NCBI GenBank assembly: GCA_944331835.1
Contig: CALVIU010000010.1
Coordinates: forward strand, 1-36,439
Direction of reading: 5' to 3'
Origin: an uncultured Bacilli bacterium
Lineage (GTDB): Bacteria; Bacillota_I; Bacilli_A; RF39; UBA660
Length of the DNA stretch: 36,439 nucleotides
This document shows, piece by piece, positions 1 through 8,787 of this stretch. Numbering within the stretch: the stretch's first letter is position 1; every line of letters starts with the position of its first letter. The notes beneath the pieces are model-generated. The model saw only the letters and a list, made by a program, of their open reading frames with translations, ran no database searches and had not been told where the DNA came from. The translations under genes were made by a program, and so were the position numbers.

Positions 1-46
1 TTTACAAGCTTTGTACTTTTTTGTGAAGTAAAATATATCATCTTCA

Positions 47-75
47 TAGACTTTTCGTTAGAAATTTAGTACAAT
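47..75 (+). promoter_or_regulatory. Probable promoter of rlmN, leaderless transcript
   Basis: A -35-like TAGACT (47-52) and a -10-like TACAAT (70-75) are separated by 17 bases. The expected transcription start falls at about 81-83, on or next to the ATG at 82. No Shine-Dalgarno sequence lies upstream of that ATG, which fits a leaderless message. The assignment is inference from spacing and motif match only. Confidence 0.45.
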
Positions 76-81
76 TGAAAT

Positions 82-1098
82 ATGAAGAATTTATTTGGTT
101 TTACAAAAGAAATGTTAGAAAATTATTTTATTGATATGGGTGAGAAAAAATATAAAGCCACCCAAGTTTTTGAGTGGCTATATCGCCATAATGAATATGA
201 TATTAGCCAGTTTTCTAATATAAAAAAAGAGATACTTAATAAAATGCAAAATGATTTTACAACGGAATTTATCAATATAGAAAAAGTTTTAGAAGGACCT
301 GATGTTAAAAAGTTTTTATTTAGACTTCTAGATGGTGAAAAAATTGAAGCTGTTTTGATGGAACATAATTACGGGTTATCGGTTTGTGTTTCCAGTCAAG
401 TCGGTTGTAATATGGGATGTAAGTTTTGTGAAAGCGGACGACTTAAAAAGGTAAGAAATCTAGAGGCTTATGAGATTGCCCAACAAATACTTCTTATTCA
501 AAAATACATTGATAAAAGAATTGATAGTGTTGTTGTAATGGGAATCGGTGAACCATTTGATAATTATGACAATATTATTAAATTTATTAAGATAATTAAT
601 GATTCTTATGGTCTTGCTATTGGAGCTAGACATATAACGGTATCTACTTGTGGATTGGTGCCAAAAATTGATGAATTTAGTGATCTTAATTTACAGGTTA
701 ATTTAGCATTATCTTTGCATGCGGCAACTGATGAAGTGCGAAATAAAATCATGCCTGTCAATAAAGTGTATAATGTTGACACTGTAATTGCAGCAATTAA
801 GCGATATATTGCCAAAACTAATAGACGAGTAACTATAGAATATGTTATGCTTAATATGGTTAATGATAGCACTGAAGATGCACAAGAATTAGCCAAACTA
901 TTAAAAGGTATGAATGTTTATGTCAATTTAATTCCATACAACGAGACTAAAAACATAGAGTTTAGTAAGAGTAATAAAGATAGAATAAATAAATTTTATG
1001 ACTCTTTAATGAAAAATGGAATTAATGTAACTGTTCGAAGAGAATTCGGTGGCAATATAAAAGCAGCGTGTGGACAGTTAAGAAGTGAGAGTGATTAA
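82..1098 (+). CDS. rlmN: 23S rRNA (adenine2503-C2)-methyltransferase RlmN (radical SAM)
   Basis: RlmN methylates C2 of A2503 in 23S rRNA (and A37 of some tRNAs) by radical SAM chemistry with a methyl-cysteine intermediate. The 338-residue protein has the radical SAM cluster motif CNMGCKFC at residues 109-116 (C109, C113, C116). A C-terminal Cys (C330, in AACGQLR) matches the conserved second catalytic cysteine. The N-terminal helical domain (EKKYKATQVFEWLY) matches the family start, so the ATG at 82 is preferred although it has no ribosome binding site. It heads the rlmN-stp-prkC-rsgA-rpe run typical of Firmicutes, which favours RlmN over the resistance paralogue Cfr. It overlaps stp by 14 bases. 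Confidence 0.93.
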   Translation: MKNLFGFTKEMLENYFIDMGEKKYKATQVFEWLYRHNEYDISQFSNIKKEILNKMQNDFTTEFINIEKVLEGPDVKKFLFRLLDGEKIEAVLMEHNYGLSVCVSSQVGCNMGCKFCESGRLKKVRNLEAYEIAQQILLIQKYIDKRIDSVVVMGIGEPFDNYDNIIKFIKIINDSYGLAIGARHITVSTCGLVPKIDEFSDLNLQVNLALSLHAATDEVRNKIMPVNKVYNVDTVIAAIKRYIAKTNRRVTIEYVMLNMVNDSTEDAQELAKLLKGMNVYVNLIPYNETKNIEFSKSNKDRINKFYDSLMKNGINVTVRREFGGNIKAACGQLRSESD

Positions 1099-1846
1099 TA
1101 CGAAATCTTTTTATTTGACGGATACAGGAAGAGTTAGAGAACATAATGAAGATAGCGTAACTATCTTGAAAAATATTAGTGGTGAATATCTACTTGTTGT
1201 CGCTGATGGTATGGGAGGACACAGAAAAGGCGAAGTTGCCAGTGCCCTTACTGTTACGCATTTAGGCAAAAGATTTACTGAAAGTGCCTCAATTGGTACA
1301 AAAATCGATGCTGTAAATTGGCTTAGTGATAACATAAATGAAATCAATAGAGAAATTCTAGATTATGGCGAAAAGAATGAAAATTCTAAAGGATTAGGTA
1401 CAACTGTTGTTGCAGCAATTGTGACGAAGGAATTCTTGATTTTTGCTAATATTGGGGATTCATCCGGCTATGTTATGAAAAATAATAAATTACATAGAGT
1501 AACTAAACCGCATACATTAGTAAATTTATTAGTTGATGCGGGAGATTTAACTGAGGAACAGGCCAAAACTCATCCTAAGAAAAATGTGCTAATGAAAGCC
1601 TTGGGTGCTGCGGAAAAGGCTGAACCAGACATTTTTGATGTCGACAATGGTAGCACTGAAGTATTTTTGTGTAGTGATGGAGTAACTTCGTTACTTAATG
1701 ATGATCAAATAGAAAAAGTTTTATTAGAAACTAATCTAACTGTGGAGGAAAAAGTTATTAAACTTATAAAGAAATGTAATGCAAGGGGGGGAACTGACAA
1801 TATATCTATTGCCTATTTAGTTCGAGAAAGGGATGATTTGGCATGA
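1085..1846 (+). CDS. stp: PP2C-family serine/threonine phosphatase (Stp/PrpC)
   Basis: This metal-dependent protein phosphatase dephosphorylates the substrates of the PASTA kinase encoded next to it. PP2C motifs appear in order: TDTGRVREHNEDS (residues 12-24), ADGMGGHRKGE with metal ligand D41, GLGTT, FANIGDSSGY, CSDGVTSLL with D198 and GGTDNIS with D238. At 253 residues it has the family's usual length. The start is a GTG at 1085 inside the end of rlmN; a second GTG at 1091 is possible, and neither has a strong ribosome binding site. Its TGA stop overlaps the ATG of prkC (ATGA), implying coupled translation and matched amounts of phosphatase and kinase. Confidence 0.92.
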   Translation: MRVINTKSFYLTDTGRVREHNEDSVTILKNISGEYLLVVADGMGGHRKGEVASALTVTHLGKRFTESASIGTKIDAVNWLSDNINEINREILDYGEKNENSKGLGTTVVAAIVTKEFLIFANIGDSSGYVMKNNKLHRVTKPHTLVNLLVDAGDLTEEQAKTHPKKNVLMKALGAAEKAEPDIFDVDNGSTEVFLCSDGVTSLLNDDQIEKVLLETNLTVEEKVIKLIKKCNARGGTDNISIAYLVRERDDLA

Positions 1847-3609
1847 TAATGAAGGGGCAAAAAATTAGTGATCGATACCAAATAATTAAATCGATTGGTG
1901 AAGGTGGTATGGCTAATGTTTATCTAGCCTATGACACTATACTTGATCGTAATGTTGCGGTTAAAATTTTACGTGGTGATTTAGCCACTGATGAAAAATT
2001 TGTCCGTCGTTTCCAAAGAGAGGCTTTATCAGCAAGTAGTTTATCTAATCCTAATATTGTAGAAGTTTATGATGTCGGAGAAGATAACGGTGAATATTAT
2101 ATTGTCATGGAATATGTCGAAGGAAAACATTTAAAAAATTTATTAAAAAAACGTGGTAAACTGACAGTTCCAGAAGTTATCGATATAGTTTTACAGATAA
2201 CCAATGGTCTTAGTGTTGCTCATGACTCTTATATAATTCATAGAGACATAAAACCCCAAAATATACTCATACTAGATAATGGATTAATAAAAATAACCGA
2301 CTTTGGTATAGCAGTTGCTATGAATGCAACACAGTTAACACAAACCAATTCTGTAATGGGTAGTGTTCATTATCTTCCACCTGAGCAAGCAAGTGGTAAA
2401 GGAGCAACTCTTCAAAGTGATATTTATTCTATCGGTATTTTAATGTATGAACTTTTAACTGGCAAACTTCCATTTAAAGGAGATAATGCTGTTGAAATAG
2501 CCCTTAAACATTTAAAAGAACCGATGCCAAGTATCAGAGATGAGATTCCTGATATACCACAGAGTGTTGAAAATATTATTTTAAAAGCAACCGCCAAAAA
2601 TCCTAAAAACAGATATGCTGATGCAAGAGAAATGCATGAAGATTTAAAAACATGTCTAGATGAATCGCGGGCTAATGAATTAAAAATTACATTTAAGTAT
2701 CCAGAACATGATTATGATGATACTAAATTATTAAAAACTGTAAAAGAACCAAAGAAAGAAACTAAAAAAGATGAAAAGAAGGACATTAAGGATGGTGAAG
2801 AAATTATAGCAAAGCGTATTAATAAAAATGAATCTAAATCACAAAATAAAATGATTATAATACTTGCTAGTATTTTTGTAGGTTTAGTAGTAATTATCAC
2901 AACGATATTTGTTTTAATCCCTTATATTACTTCTTCAAGACAAGAGGCTGTTCCAGACGTTTCCGGTTATACAGTTAGTGAAGCAATTAACGCTTTACAA
3001 GATGCAGGATTTATTGTTGCAGATGAACAAAGAAGTGAAGCAAGTGATACTATCGATGAAGGTTTAGTTACTAAAACTTCACCAGCAGCAGGATCAATTA
3101 GAAAAGAAGGAACAGAGATAACACTTTATATCTCTTTAGGAGATGTAACGGTTGAAATTGAGGATTATACAGGTCAAAACTACAACGAAGTTAGAGGACG
3201 ACTTGAAGCACTTAATATTGTAGTTTATATTGAAAGTAGAGATATTCCTGAAGGTGATGATCCAGCAGATTATGAAGAAGGAATAGTTATGGATCAGTCA
3301 ATAGAACCTGGAGAAAGATTATCTGAAGGAGATTCGATAACTTTATATATTCCAAAATTAGATAATAAATATCCAAACTTTGTTTTAGATGAGTATACAG
3401 TTGCTGAAGTTGAAGAATTTGCTGAGGATTACGGTATTAATTTAACGATAAATTATGAAGATACTACCGAATATGAACCTGGTACAATTATTAGACAAAG
3501 TAGAGCAGCGGGAACAACTGTTGTAGAAGGTGCAAGACTTACAATAACTGTTGCTCGAGAACCAAGTAGTGAAACTGAAGAACCAGATGATAGCGGAGGA
3601 TTAGAATAA
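1843..3609 (+). CDS. prkC: PASTA-domain serine/threonine protein kinase (PrkC/Stk1)
   Basis: This is a membrane Hanks-type kinase that senses peptidoglycan or lipid II through extracellular PASTA domains and phosphorylates division, wall and translation factors. The kinase domain spans about residues 11-270, with glycine loop GEGGMANVY (19-27), catalytic Lys K41, HRDIKPQN (133-140) and DFG (153-155). A Lys/Glu-rich juxtamembrane stretch (about 295-335) precedes one membrane helix (336-361). Three PASTA repeats follow (about 368-432, 437-505, 509-571), then an acidic tail. The start could be the ATG at 1843 or at 1849. The stop overlaps the rsgA start by one base (TAATG). The penicillin-binding protein at 15026 also ends in PASTA repeats. 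Confidence 0.95.
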   Translation: MIMKGQKISDRYQIIKSIGEGGMANVYLAYDTILDRNVAVKILRGDLATDEKFVRRFQREALSASSLSNPNIVEVYDVGEDNGEYYIVMEYVEGKHLKNLLKKRGKLTVPEVIDIVLQITNGLSVAHDSYIIHRDIKPQNILILDNGLIKITDFGIAVAMNATQLTQTNSVMGSVHYLPPEQASGKGATLQSDIYSIGILMYELLTGKLPFKGDNAVEIALKHLKEPMPSIRDEIPDIPQSVENIILKATAKNPKNRYADAREMHEDLKTCLDESRANELKITFKYPEHDYDDTKLLKTVKEPKKETKKDEKKDIKDGEEIIAKRINKNESKSQNKMIIILASIFVGLVVIITTIFVLIPYITSSRQEAVPDVSGYTVSEAINALQDAGFIVADEQRSEASDTIDEGLVTKTSPAAGSIRKEGTEITLYISLGDVTVEIEDYTGQNYNEVRGRLEALNIVVYIESRDIPEGDDPADYEEGIVMDQSIEPGERLSEGDSITLYIPKLDNKYPNFVLDEYTVAEVEEFAEDYGINLTINYEDTTEYEPGTIIRQSRAAGTTVVEGARLTITVAREPSSETEEPDDSGGLE

Positions 3610-4463
3610 TGCAAGGTCGCATTACCAAACAAATTAGTAATCAATATACTGTTGATGTAAAAAACGAATTATTCGTCTGTAGTGCTAGGGGAAAGTTCAA
3701 AAATATGGGGCTTTCCCCTGTTGTTGGTGATATAGTAGAAATTGATGAAGTTAATAAAACTATCGAAAAAATATTACCTAGGAAAAATAAACTTAATAGA
3801 CCTGTTGTAGCCAATGTCGATACGGCTTTAATTGTAACAAGTGTCAAAAAGCCAGATTTATCACTTTCGCTATTAGATAAACAATTAACTATTGTTATTT
3901 CTAATGATATTGAACCAATTATCATCTTAACTAAATTGGATTTATTAGATAAACAAGAACTAAAAAGCATTAAAAAGATAATGAAATATTATGAAAAATT
4001 AGGAATAAAAGTTATTCCTAATACTAAGTTAAATAAATTAAAAAGGTTATTAAAAGAAAATGTAGTAGTTTTAACAGGACAAACTGGGGCAGGTAAATCA
4101 AGTATTTTAAATAAACTTGATAAAAACTTACATTTGGAAACTAAGCCGGTTAGTGAAGCCTTAAATAGAGGAGTTCATACGACGAGGCATACCGAACTAT
4201 ATAAAATAAATCACATGTATATGGTTGATACTCCAGGCTTTAGTGCTCTTGATTTAACTGACATTTCAATTGATAATTTGCGTGAGGCTTTTAAGGAATT
4301 TGATAAATATACCTGTGCTTATAAAGACTGTACACACAATAATGAAAAAAAATGTGGTGTGAAAGAAGCTTTAGAAAAAGAATTAATATTACCATCTAGA
4401 TATAATAACTATATAAGATTTTTAAAGGAGATATATGAAAGTAGTAGTAAGTTATATAAATAG
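3609..4463 (+). CDS. rsgA: Ribosome small-subunit-dependent GTPase A (RsgA/CpgA)
   Basis: RsgA is a circularly permuted GTPase that acts late in 30S subunit maturation. An OB-fold region (residues 1-60) is followed by the permuted GTPase motifs: G4 TKLD (108-111), G1 GQTGAGKS (157-164), the HTTRH switch (190-194) and G3 DTPG (207-210). The zinc-binding segment is C236, C241, H243, C249. The length of 284 residues is normal. In Firmicutes this gene regularly follows prkC, and the CpgA protein of Bacillus is a PrkC substrate, so the linkage probably has regulatory meaning. The 3' end overlaps rpe by 29 bases. Confidence 0.95.
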   Translation: MQGRITKQISNQYTVDVKNELFVCSARGKFKNMGLSPVVGDIVEIDEVNKTIEKILPRKNKLNRPVVANVDTALIVTSVKKPDLSLSLLDKQLTIVISNDIEPIIILTKLDLLDKQELKSIKKIMKYYEKLGIKVIPNTKLNKLKRLLKENVVVLTGQTGAGKSSILNKLDKNLHLETKPVSEALNRGVHTTRHTELYKINHMYMVDTPGFSALDLTDISIDNLREAFKEFDKYTCAYKDCTHNNEKKCGVKEALEKELILPSRYNNYIRFLKEIYESSSKLYK

Positions 4464-5061
4464 TATGTTTGATAAACATGAGACAATCAAATTAATTGAT
4501 GAAAGTATTGCTGATGGTATCCATGTCGATTTGATGGATGGCAAGTATGTAGCAAATAAAAATTTTGAAATTACAGAACTACCTAGTTTATTTGCAAGTA
4601 TCACAAAACCATTAGATATTCATCTAATGACTAATAATCCTTCAAAATATTTTACTGAATTATTTAAATTAAAACCAGCTTGCATTTATATTCATCCATC
4701 TACAGAAGAAAATCCCATTAAAGCATTAGAAGATATTACATTCAAGAATATAGATGCTGGAATAGTCATCAATCCTGATGAAGATACTCTAGGTTTTGAA
4801 AAATATTTTCCTTATGTTAAAAGAGTACTTTTAATGAGTGTTTACCCTGGTAAAGGAGGTCAGGAATTTTTAGATTCAACCCCTTCCAGACTAAAAGAAT
4901 TAAATAGTTATCAAGAAAAGTATAATTTTGAAATTTATATAGATGGTGGAATAAACGCTGATACTGTCAAACTTGTAAGTGCAGCAGATGGCGTAGTGTC
5001 CGGCTCTTATGTTTGTAACAATCAAGACTTTAATAAACAAATTTTTGAATTGAAACTATAG
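4435..5061 (+). CDS. rpe: Ribulose-phosphate 3-epimerase
   Basis: This enzyme interconverts ribulose-5-phosphate and xylulose-5-phosphate in the pentose phosphate pathway. It is a TIM barrel with metal and catalytic residues visible in IHVDLMDG (H30, D32, D35), DIHLM (H63), SVYPGKGGQEF (about 134-144) and IDGGIN (about 168-174). The N-terminus MKVVVSYINSMF departs from the common APSILSAD beginning, as in some Mollicutes-like sequences, and the protein is slightly short (208 residues). An AAAGGAG ribosome binding site just before 4435 supports the start inside rsgA. It is the last gene of the operon; its stop codon lies in the left arm of the terminator hairpin. Confidence 0.9.
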   Translation: MKVVVSYINSMFDKHETIKLIDESIADGIHVDLMDGKYVANKNFEITELPSLFASITKPLDIHLMTNNPSKYFTELFKLKPACIYIHPSTEENPIKALEDITFKNIDAGIVINPDEDTLGFEKYFPYVKRVLLMSVYPGKGGQEFLDSTPSRLKELNSYQEKYNFEIYIDGGINADTVKLVSAADGVVSGSYVCNNQDFNKQIFELKL

Positions 5062-5086
5062 ATGCTTCGACATTTATAGTTTTTAT
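5053..5086 (+). terminator. Intrinsic terminator of the rlmN-rpe operon
   Basis: Arms AACTATAGATG (5054-5064) and CATTTATAGTT (5071-5081) pair over 11 positions with one G-U. The loop is CTTCGA and a T run follows. The rpe stop codon (5059-5061) lies inside the left arm. A near twin of this hairpin ends the penicillin-binding protein gene at 17136. Confidence 0.85.
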
Positions 5087-5197
5087 TTGCTAAAATTAGA
5101 CGAAAACTCCTATGGACTTATAGAAAGCAAATGTGCTAAGCTAAATAATCAAGGAACAAATCACATACAAACTATGAACTATGTTCTTTATATATAA

Positions 5198-5488
5198 CTA
5201 TTATTAAATTTTTTAGATATTTGGGAAGAAATACATAATCCCAATTTTAATTATGGCGAATTCGCCATAATTAAAAGGCAAGCAGGGTAAGATAGTTATA
5301 AAATTAGTGTTAAAGAATGGGGAGAAAAGACAAATGCTATTGGTATAATGTCAAAAGCAGGAAAATATGGTGGGACTTACGCTCATGATGATATTACTAA
5401 TTGCGTATTTAAGAGATTTGAAAATGAAAAATTTGTAGCGATGAAGAAAAAAATCTTAAATGATGGTATAGAAGAAAAAGAAATATAA
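5198..5488 (+). pseudogene. KilA-N domain gene remnant (phage/mobile-element type)
   Basis: No intact gene occupies this gap, but one frame reads as a KilA-N DNA-binding domain. LDIWEEIHNPNFNYGEF (from 5213) is followed by AIIKRQAG, an in-frame TAA at 5288-5290, then DSYKISVKEWGEKTNAIG and IMSKAGKYGGTYAHDDI. The frame ends at 5488. The order matches the KilA-N core (FLxLWEQLxNPNF, then KWIEATNAIGIxSKAGRYGGTYAHKDI) known from phage antirepressor-like and accessory genes. The N-terminus is missing, one stop interrupts the frame, and the end after AHDDI diverges from the usual FEFASWISPEF, suggesting an internal deletion. Bases 5087-5195 hold another short open stretch that I do not recognise. 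This is a relic of an inserted mobile gene; no product is expected. Confidence 0.75.
5245..5276. repeat. Perfect 32-base palindrome
   Basis: The 16 bases 5245-5260 (ending ATGGCGAA) are exactly complementary to 5261-5276 (TTCGCCAT onward), with no spacer and centred on GAATTC. It lies within the KilA-N relic, over the codons for NFNYGEFAIIK. It could be a dimeric protein-binding site, a cruciform, or fortuitous. Confidence 0.9.
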
Positions 5489-5529
5489 TTAAAAATCTAA
5501 AACTAAAGTTAAACAAATATCTTGTTTGT

Positions 5530-5555
5530 AATAGTTAGAAATAACTATTTTTTTC
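5530..5555 (+). terminator. Hairpin terminator after the KilA-N relic
   Basis: Arms AATAGTTA (5530-5537) and TAACTATT (5542-5549) form 8 perfect pairs around a GAAA loop, with a T run to 5554. It would stop transcription entering from the relic before yqeG. Confidence 0.7.
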
Positions 5556-5568
5556 TGACTTTTAATGT

Positions 5569-5574
5569 TATAAT
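5569..5574 (+). promoter_or_regulatory. -10 element of the yqeG-yqeH-mutL promoter
   Basis: A consensus TATAAT (5569-5574) lies 26 bases before the yqeG start, just after the terminator. No good -35 is visible at 17 bases upstream (TATTTT). The call rests on the -10 and its position. Confidence 0.5.
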
Positions 5575-5600
5575 TATTTTGACTAGGAAGGAGTATTATC

Positions 5601-6119
5601 ATGGATATATTTATACCGGATGTATATCAAAAAAGTATTTATACAATAAATTATAAAAAATTAAAAAAGAATGGCATAAAATGTTTACTATTCGATTTAG
5701 ATAATACTATTGCTCCTTATAAAGTGACTGAACCAGATGTGAAAGTTAAAGAACTTTTTGCTAGATTAGAAGAAGATTTTAAAGTAATCATAATAAGCAA
5801 TAGTCCTAAAAATAGGATAAGACCATTTAAAGAAAAATTAAATGTCGATTGTGCTTACAGTAGTAAAAAGCCATTTAAAACTAAATATAAAAAGATTTTA
5901 GAATTATACAATTTTAAAATTGATGAAGTAGCTTGTATAGGAGATCAAATACTTACCGATATTCTTGGAGCAAATCGTATGGGCTTTACAAGTATACTCG
6001 TTAATAGAGTAGCAAAATATGAAACGATATTTACAAGATTTAATCGTTTTTTTGAAAAATTTATTTTAAAAAAATTGGCTAAGAAAAATTTGTTAGTAAT
6101 GGGAGAATATTACGACTAA
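5601..6119 (+). CDS. yqeG: YqeG-family HAD IIIA-type phosphatase
   Basis: This is a small HAD-superfamily hydrolase. FDLDNT (residues 31-36) holds the nucleophile D32 and acid/base D34; IISNSP carries motif II and GDQILTD (about 114-120) motif IV. The length of 172 residues fits the YqeG/YgpH family. Its substrate is not settled; some homologues are reported as phosphatidylglycerophosphate phosphatases. A strong AGGAAGGAG ribosome binding site precedes the ATG. In Firmicutes yqeG precedes yqeH, as here (17-base gap), but aroE, yhbY and nadD, which usually follow, are absent and mutL comes next instead. Confidence 0.9.
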   Translation: MDIFIPDVYQKSIYTINYKKLKKNGIKCLLFDLDNTIAPYKVTEPDVKVKELFARLEEDFKVIIISNSPKNRIRPFKEKLNVDCAYSSKKPFKTKYKKILELYNFKIDEVACIGDQILTDILGANRMGFTSILVNRVAKYETIFTRFNRFFEKFILKKLAKKNLLVMGEYYD

Positions 6120-6136
6120 AAGAAAGGAGGAAAATA

Positions 6137-7063
6137 ATGAAAAAATGCTTAGGTTGCGGAGCTATATTACAAGATACTGATAGTGAAGCTCCAGGCTATA
6201 CTCCAAAAATAGGTGAGGATTTATGCATGCGTTGTTTTAAACTTAAACATTATGGAGTTTTAACAAACGCTGGTAAAACCCAAGATAACATGATTCTATT
6301 AAAAAAAATCAATAAGAAAAAAGGTTTTGTCATATTTTTAATTGACTTTTTAAATATTTATGAAGATATAATTAATATTTATAAAAAGATAACTTTGCCA
6401 AAAATTTTAGTTATTACTAAGAGTGATTTAATACCTAAAAATATTAAAAAACATAAACTATTAAAAAATATTAAAGATATATATGAAATAAACGAAGATA
6501 TTATTTTAACTAGTGCTAAAACCAAAGAAAATATTCATTTGCTTGAAAATATTTGTTTAACTGAGAAAAATGTAATATTTACAGGGTTTACTAATGCCGG
6601 AAAAAGTAGCATAATTAATACTTTAATTGGTAGTAATATAACTGTAAGTAAATGTGTTAATACTACTCAAGAATTTATCGAAAAAAAAGTGGATGGTGTA
6701 ATTATTACTGATGCTCCCGGATTTATTAGCAATAATTATATTGATAATGTTCCTAAAAATATTGTTAAACCACTATCTTATCAATTGGCAAGTAAATATT
6801 ATTTAAAAATTGCCAATATTGATATTGCCAGTGAAATATCCAATAATTTGACGCTTTATTTAGATAATGCTATAAATGTAGCTAAAAGAAAAATAAAAGA
6901 AGAATTGAATTACGATATAATCGTCCCATCAAACTATGATTTGGTTATCAAAGGTTTAGGTTTTATCCGTTTTAGTCATGCTACTAAAGTTTATATTAAT
7001 ATCGATTCTAAATTTTATGAAATAAGACCAACGATTATCGGAGGTAATTATGAGCAAGATTAG
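6137..7063 (+). CDS. yqeH: Ribosome biogenesis GTPase YqeH
   Basis: YqeH is a circularly permuted GTPase needed for 30S assembly. The N-terminal zinc finger is C4-x2-C7 and C30-x2-C33 (KCLGCG and CMRCF). The permuted motifs are G4 TKSD (94-97), G5 TSAK (125-128), G1 GFTNAGKSS (150-158) and G3 DAPG (192-195). At 308 residues it is shorter than the 366 of Bacillus, mostly through compact loops. AAAGGAGG precedes the start. The end overlaps mutL by 14 bases, and the mutL ribosome binding site lies within yqeH. Confidence 0.92.
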   Translation: MKKCLGCGAILQDTDSEAPGYTPKIGEDLCMRCFKLKHYGVLTNAGKTQDNMILLKKINKKKGFVIFLIDFLNIYEDIINIYKKITLPKILVITKSDLIPKNIKKHKLLKNIKDIYEINEDIILTSAKTKENIHLLENICLTEKNVIFTGFTNAGKSSIINTLIGSNITVSKCVNTTQEFIEKKVDGVIITDAPGFISNNYIDNVPKNIVKPLSYQLASKYYLKIANIDIASEISNNLTLYLDNAINVAKRKIKEELNYDIIVPSNYDLVIKGLGFIRFSHATKVYINIDSKFYEIRPTIIGGNYEQD

Positions 7064-8786
7064 AGTAATGAGTGAAAACCTAGCCAACAAAATTGCTGCT
7101 GGGGAAGTTGTTGAAAAATGTGCATCTGTTGTTAAAGAATTAGTCGAAAATTCAATTGATGCCGGAGCTACAAATATAAAGGTTAATTTAATTGATGGAG
7201 GTTTAACTAGTATAAATATCATCGATAACGGTAGTGGCATGGATAAAGAAGATGCGGTTTTATCTTTCTCAAGACATGCTACTAGTAAAATTTATAAAGA
7301 TGATGATTTATATTTTATTGAAACTCTAGGATTTCGTGGTGAAGCACTAGCTAGTATTGCCAGTGTTGCTGAAGTAAATATGGATACTTGTAGTAAAGAA
7401 ATAGGAACTCATGTCCATATTAAAGGTGGAAATATGGATATTGTTGAACCAACTTCAGCTCGTCCTGGAACGAGTATAACAATAACCAATCTTTTTTATA
7501 ATACACCAGCCCGGCTTAAATATTTAAAAAGTGAGGCAACAGAGCTAAATAATTGTGTTCAGTTTATTGAAAAATTATCATTGTCAAGGCCCGATATAGC
7601 TTTCACTTTAACTAATAATGACCGAGTAGTAGTAAAAACAAGTGGTAGTAATAATTTACTTAAAACCATCCACGAAATATATGGCTTGAATGTATCAAGT
7701 AATATGTTAGAAATAAAAGCCAGCAGTGATGATTTTGAAATTACAGGATTTGTAGGTAAGCCTGGCATTCTTAAAAAAAATCGGAATCATTTTAATACTA
7801 TTGTTAATGGTAGAGTTGTTCGCAATAATGATATTAATAGAGCAATAAATGATGCTTATAACACTTATAAGCATGAAGGCTTTTATCCCATAGTTGTAAT
7901 AAATATTGAAACTGACCCAACATTAGTTGATGTCAATATTCATCCAACTAAGCAAGATATTAAGATGAGCAAAATTGAAGAGCTAACAGGGATTCTGTAT
8001 AAAACAATTAAAGAAGCATTATATAATAATTTACTTATTCCGAGTGCGATTGTAGATGAATCTTTAAATAAAGTAGATATTCCATTTACTCCGCCATCTG
8101 TTTATGATAAAGATAATAAAGTTACAGAAGTAATGCAAACATCATTTGATTTAGGTACAACTAAAAGTGAAGAAGAAACTGTTAATAAAAACGAAACATT
8201 TAAAAGACTTAAGTTATATCCGGTGGGTCAAGTACATGGAACATATATAATTGCGGAAAATGAAGATGGCATGTTCATACTCGATCAACATGCGGCACAT
8301 GAAAGAGTTAATTATGAAATGATTAAAAAGAAATTTGCCGAAGAAACACCAAGTTATACAGATATGTTAGTACCTTTACAAATTGAGTTAACTACTAGTG
8401 ACTATGAAGCATTTATGGAAAATAAGGGGGTTTTAGAAGACTTAGGTTTTAAAATTGAAGAGTTCGGTATCAATACCATTGCATTTAAGGCTCATCCAAC
8501 TTGGCTTACCAAGAATTTTGAAGGGGATAATCTTAGAACTATCGTCGATTTAGTTATAACTAACCATAAGAATTTTAATAAAGATCGTTTCTTAGATAGT
8601 TTGGCTAAGATGGTTTCTTGTAAGATGAGCGTTAAAGCTAATGAACACTTAAGTCTAAGTGAAATGGAAGGGTTACTTAATGACTTAGTTAAATGTGATA
8701 ATCCATATAACTGCTGTCATGGTAGACCTTCAATAATGAAGTTTACAAATTATGAATTAGAAAAAATGTTTAAAAGGGTGATGTAG
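7050..8786 (+). CDS. mutL: DNA mismatch repair protein MutL with endonuclease motif
   Basis: MutL links mismatch recognition to strand incision. The GHKL ATPase motifs are intact: KELVENSIDAGA (residues 29-40), DNGSGM (59-64) and GFRGEAL (94-100). The C-terminal domain carries the metal-binding endonuclease motif DQHA-x2-E-x4-E (D412 to E423) and CCHGRP near 555, so this is the nicking type typical of bacteria lacking MutH. At 578 residues it is a little shorter than in Bacillus. No mutS lies in this window. GGAGG just upstream supports the ATG at 7050. Confidence 0.95.
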   Translation: MSKIRVMSENLANKIAAGEVVEKCASVVKELVENSIDAGATNIKVNLIDGGLTSINIIDNGSGMDKEDAVLSFSRHATSKIYKDDDLYFIETLGFRGEALASIASVAEVNMDTCSKEIGTHVHIKGGNMDIVEPTSARPGTSITITNLFYNTPARLKYLKSEATELNNCVQFIEKLSLSRPDIAFTLTNNDRVVVKTSGSNNLLKTIHEIYGLNVSSNMLEIKASSDDFEITGFVGKPGILKKNRNHFNTIVNGRVVRNNDINRAINDAYNTYKHEGFYPIVVINIETDPTLVDVNIHPTKQDIKMSKIEELTGILYKTIKEALYNNLLIPSAIVDESLNKVDIPFTPPSVYDKDNKVTEVMQTSFDLGTTKSEEETVNKNETFKRLKLYPVGQVHGTYIIAENEDGMFILDQHAAHERVNYEMIKKKFAEETPSYTDMLVPLQIELTTSDYEAFMENKGVLEDLGFKIEEFGINTIAFKAHPTWLTKNFEGDNLRTIVDLVITNHKNFNKDRFLDSLAKMVSCKMSVKANEHLSLSEMEGLLNDLVKCDNPYNCCHGRPSIMKFTNYELEKMFKRVM

Positions 8787-8787
8787 C

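Noticed and set aside
82-1098. Cfr-type resistance methyltransferase instead of RlmN
   Set aside because: The gene sits in the conserved rlmN-stp-prkC-rsgA-rpe order, and its N-terminal domain resembles RlmN.
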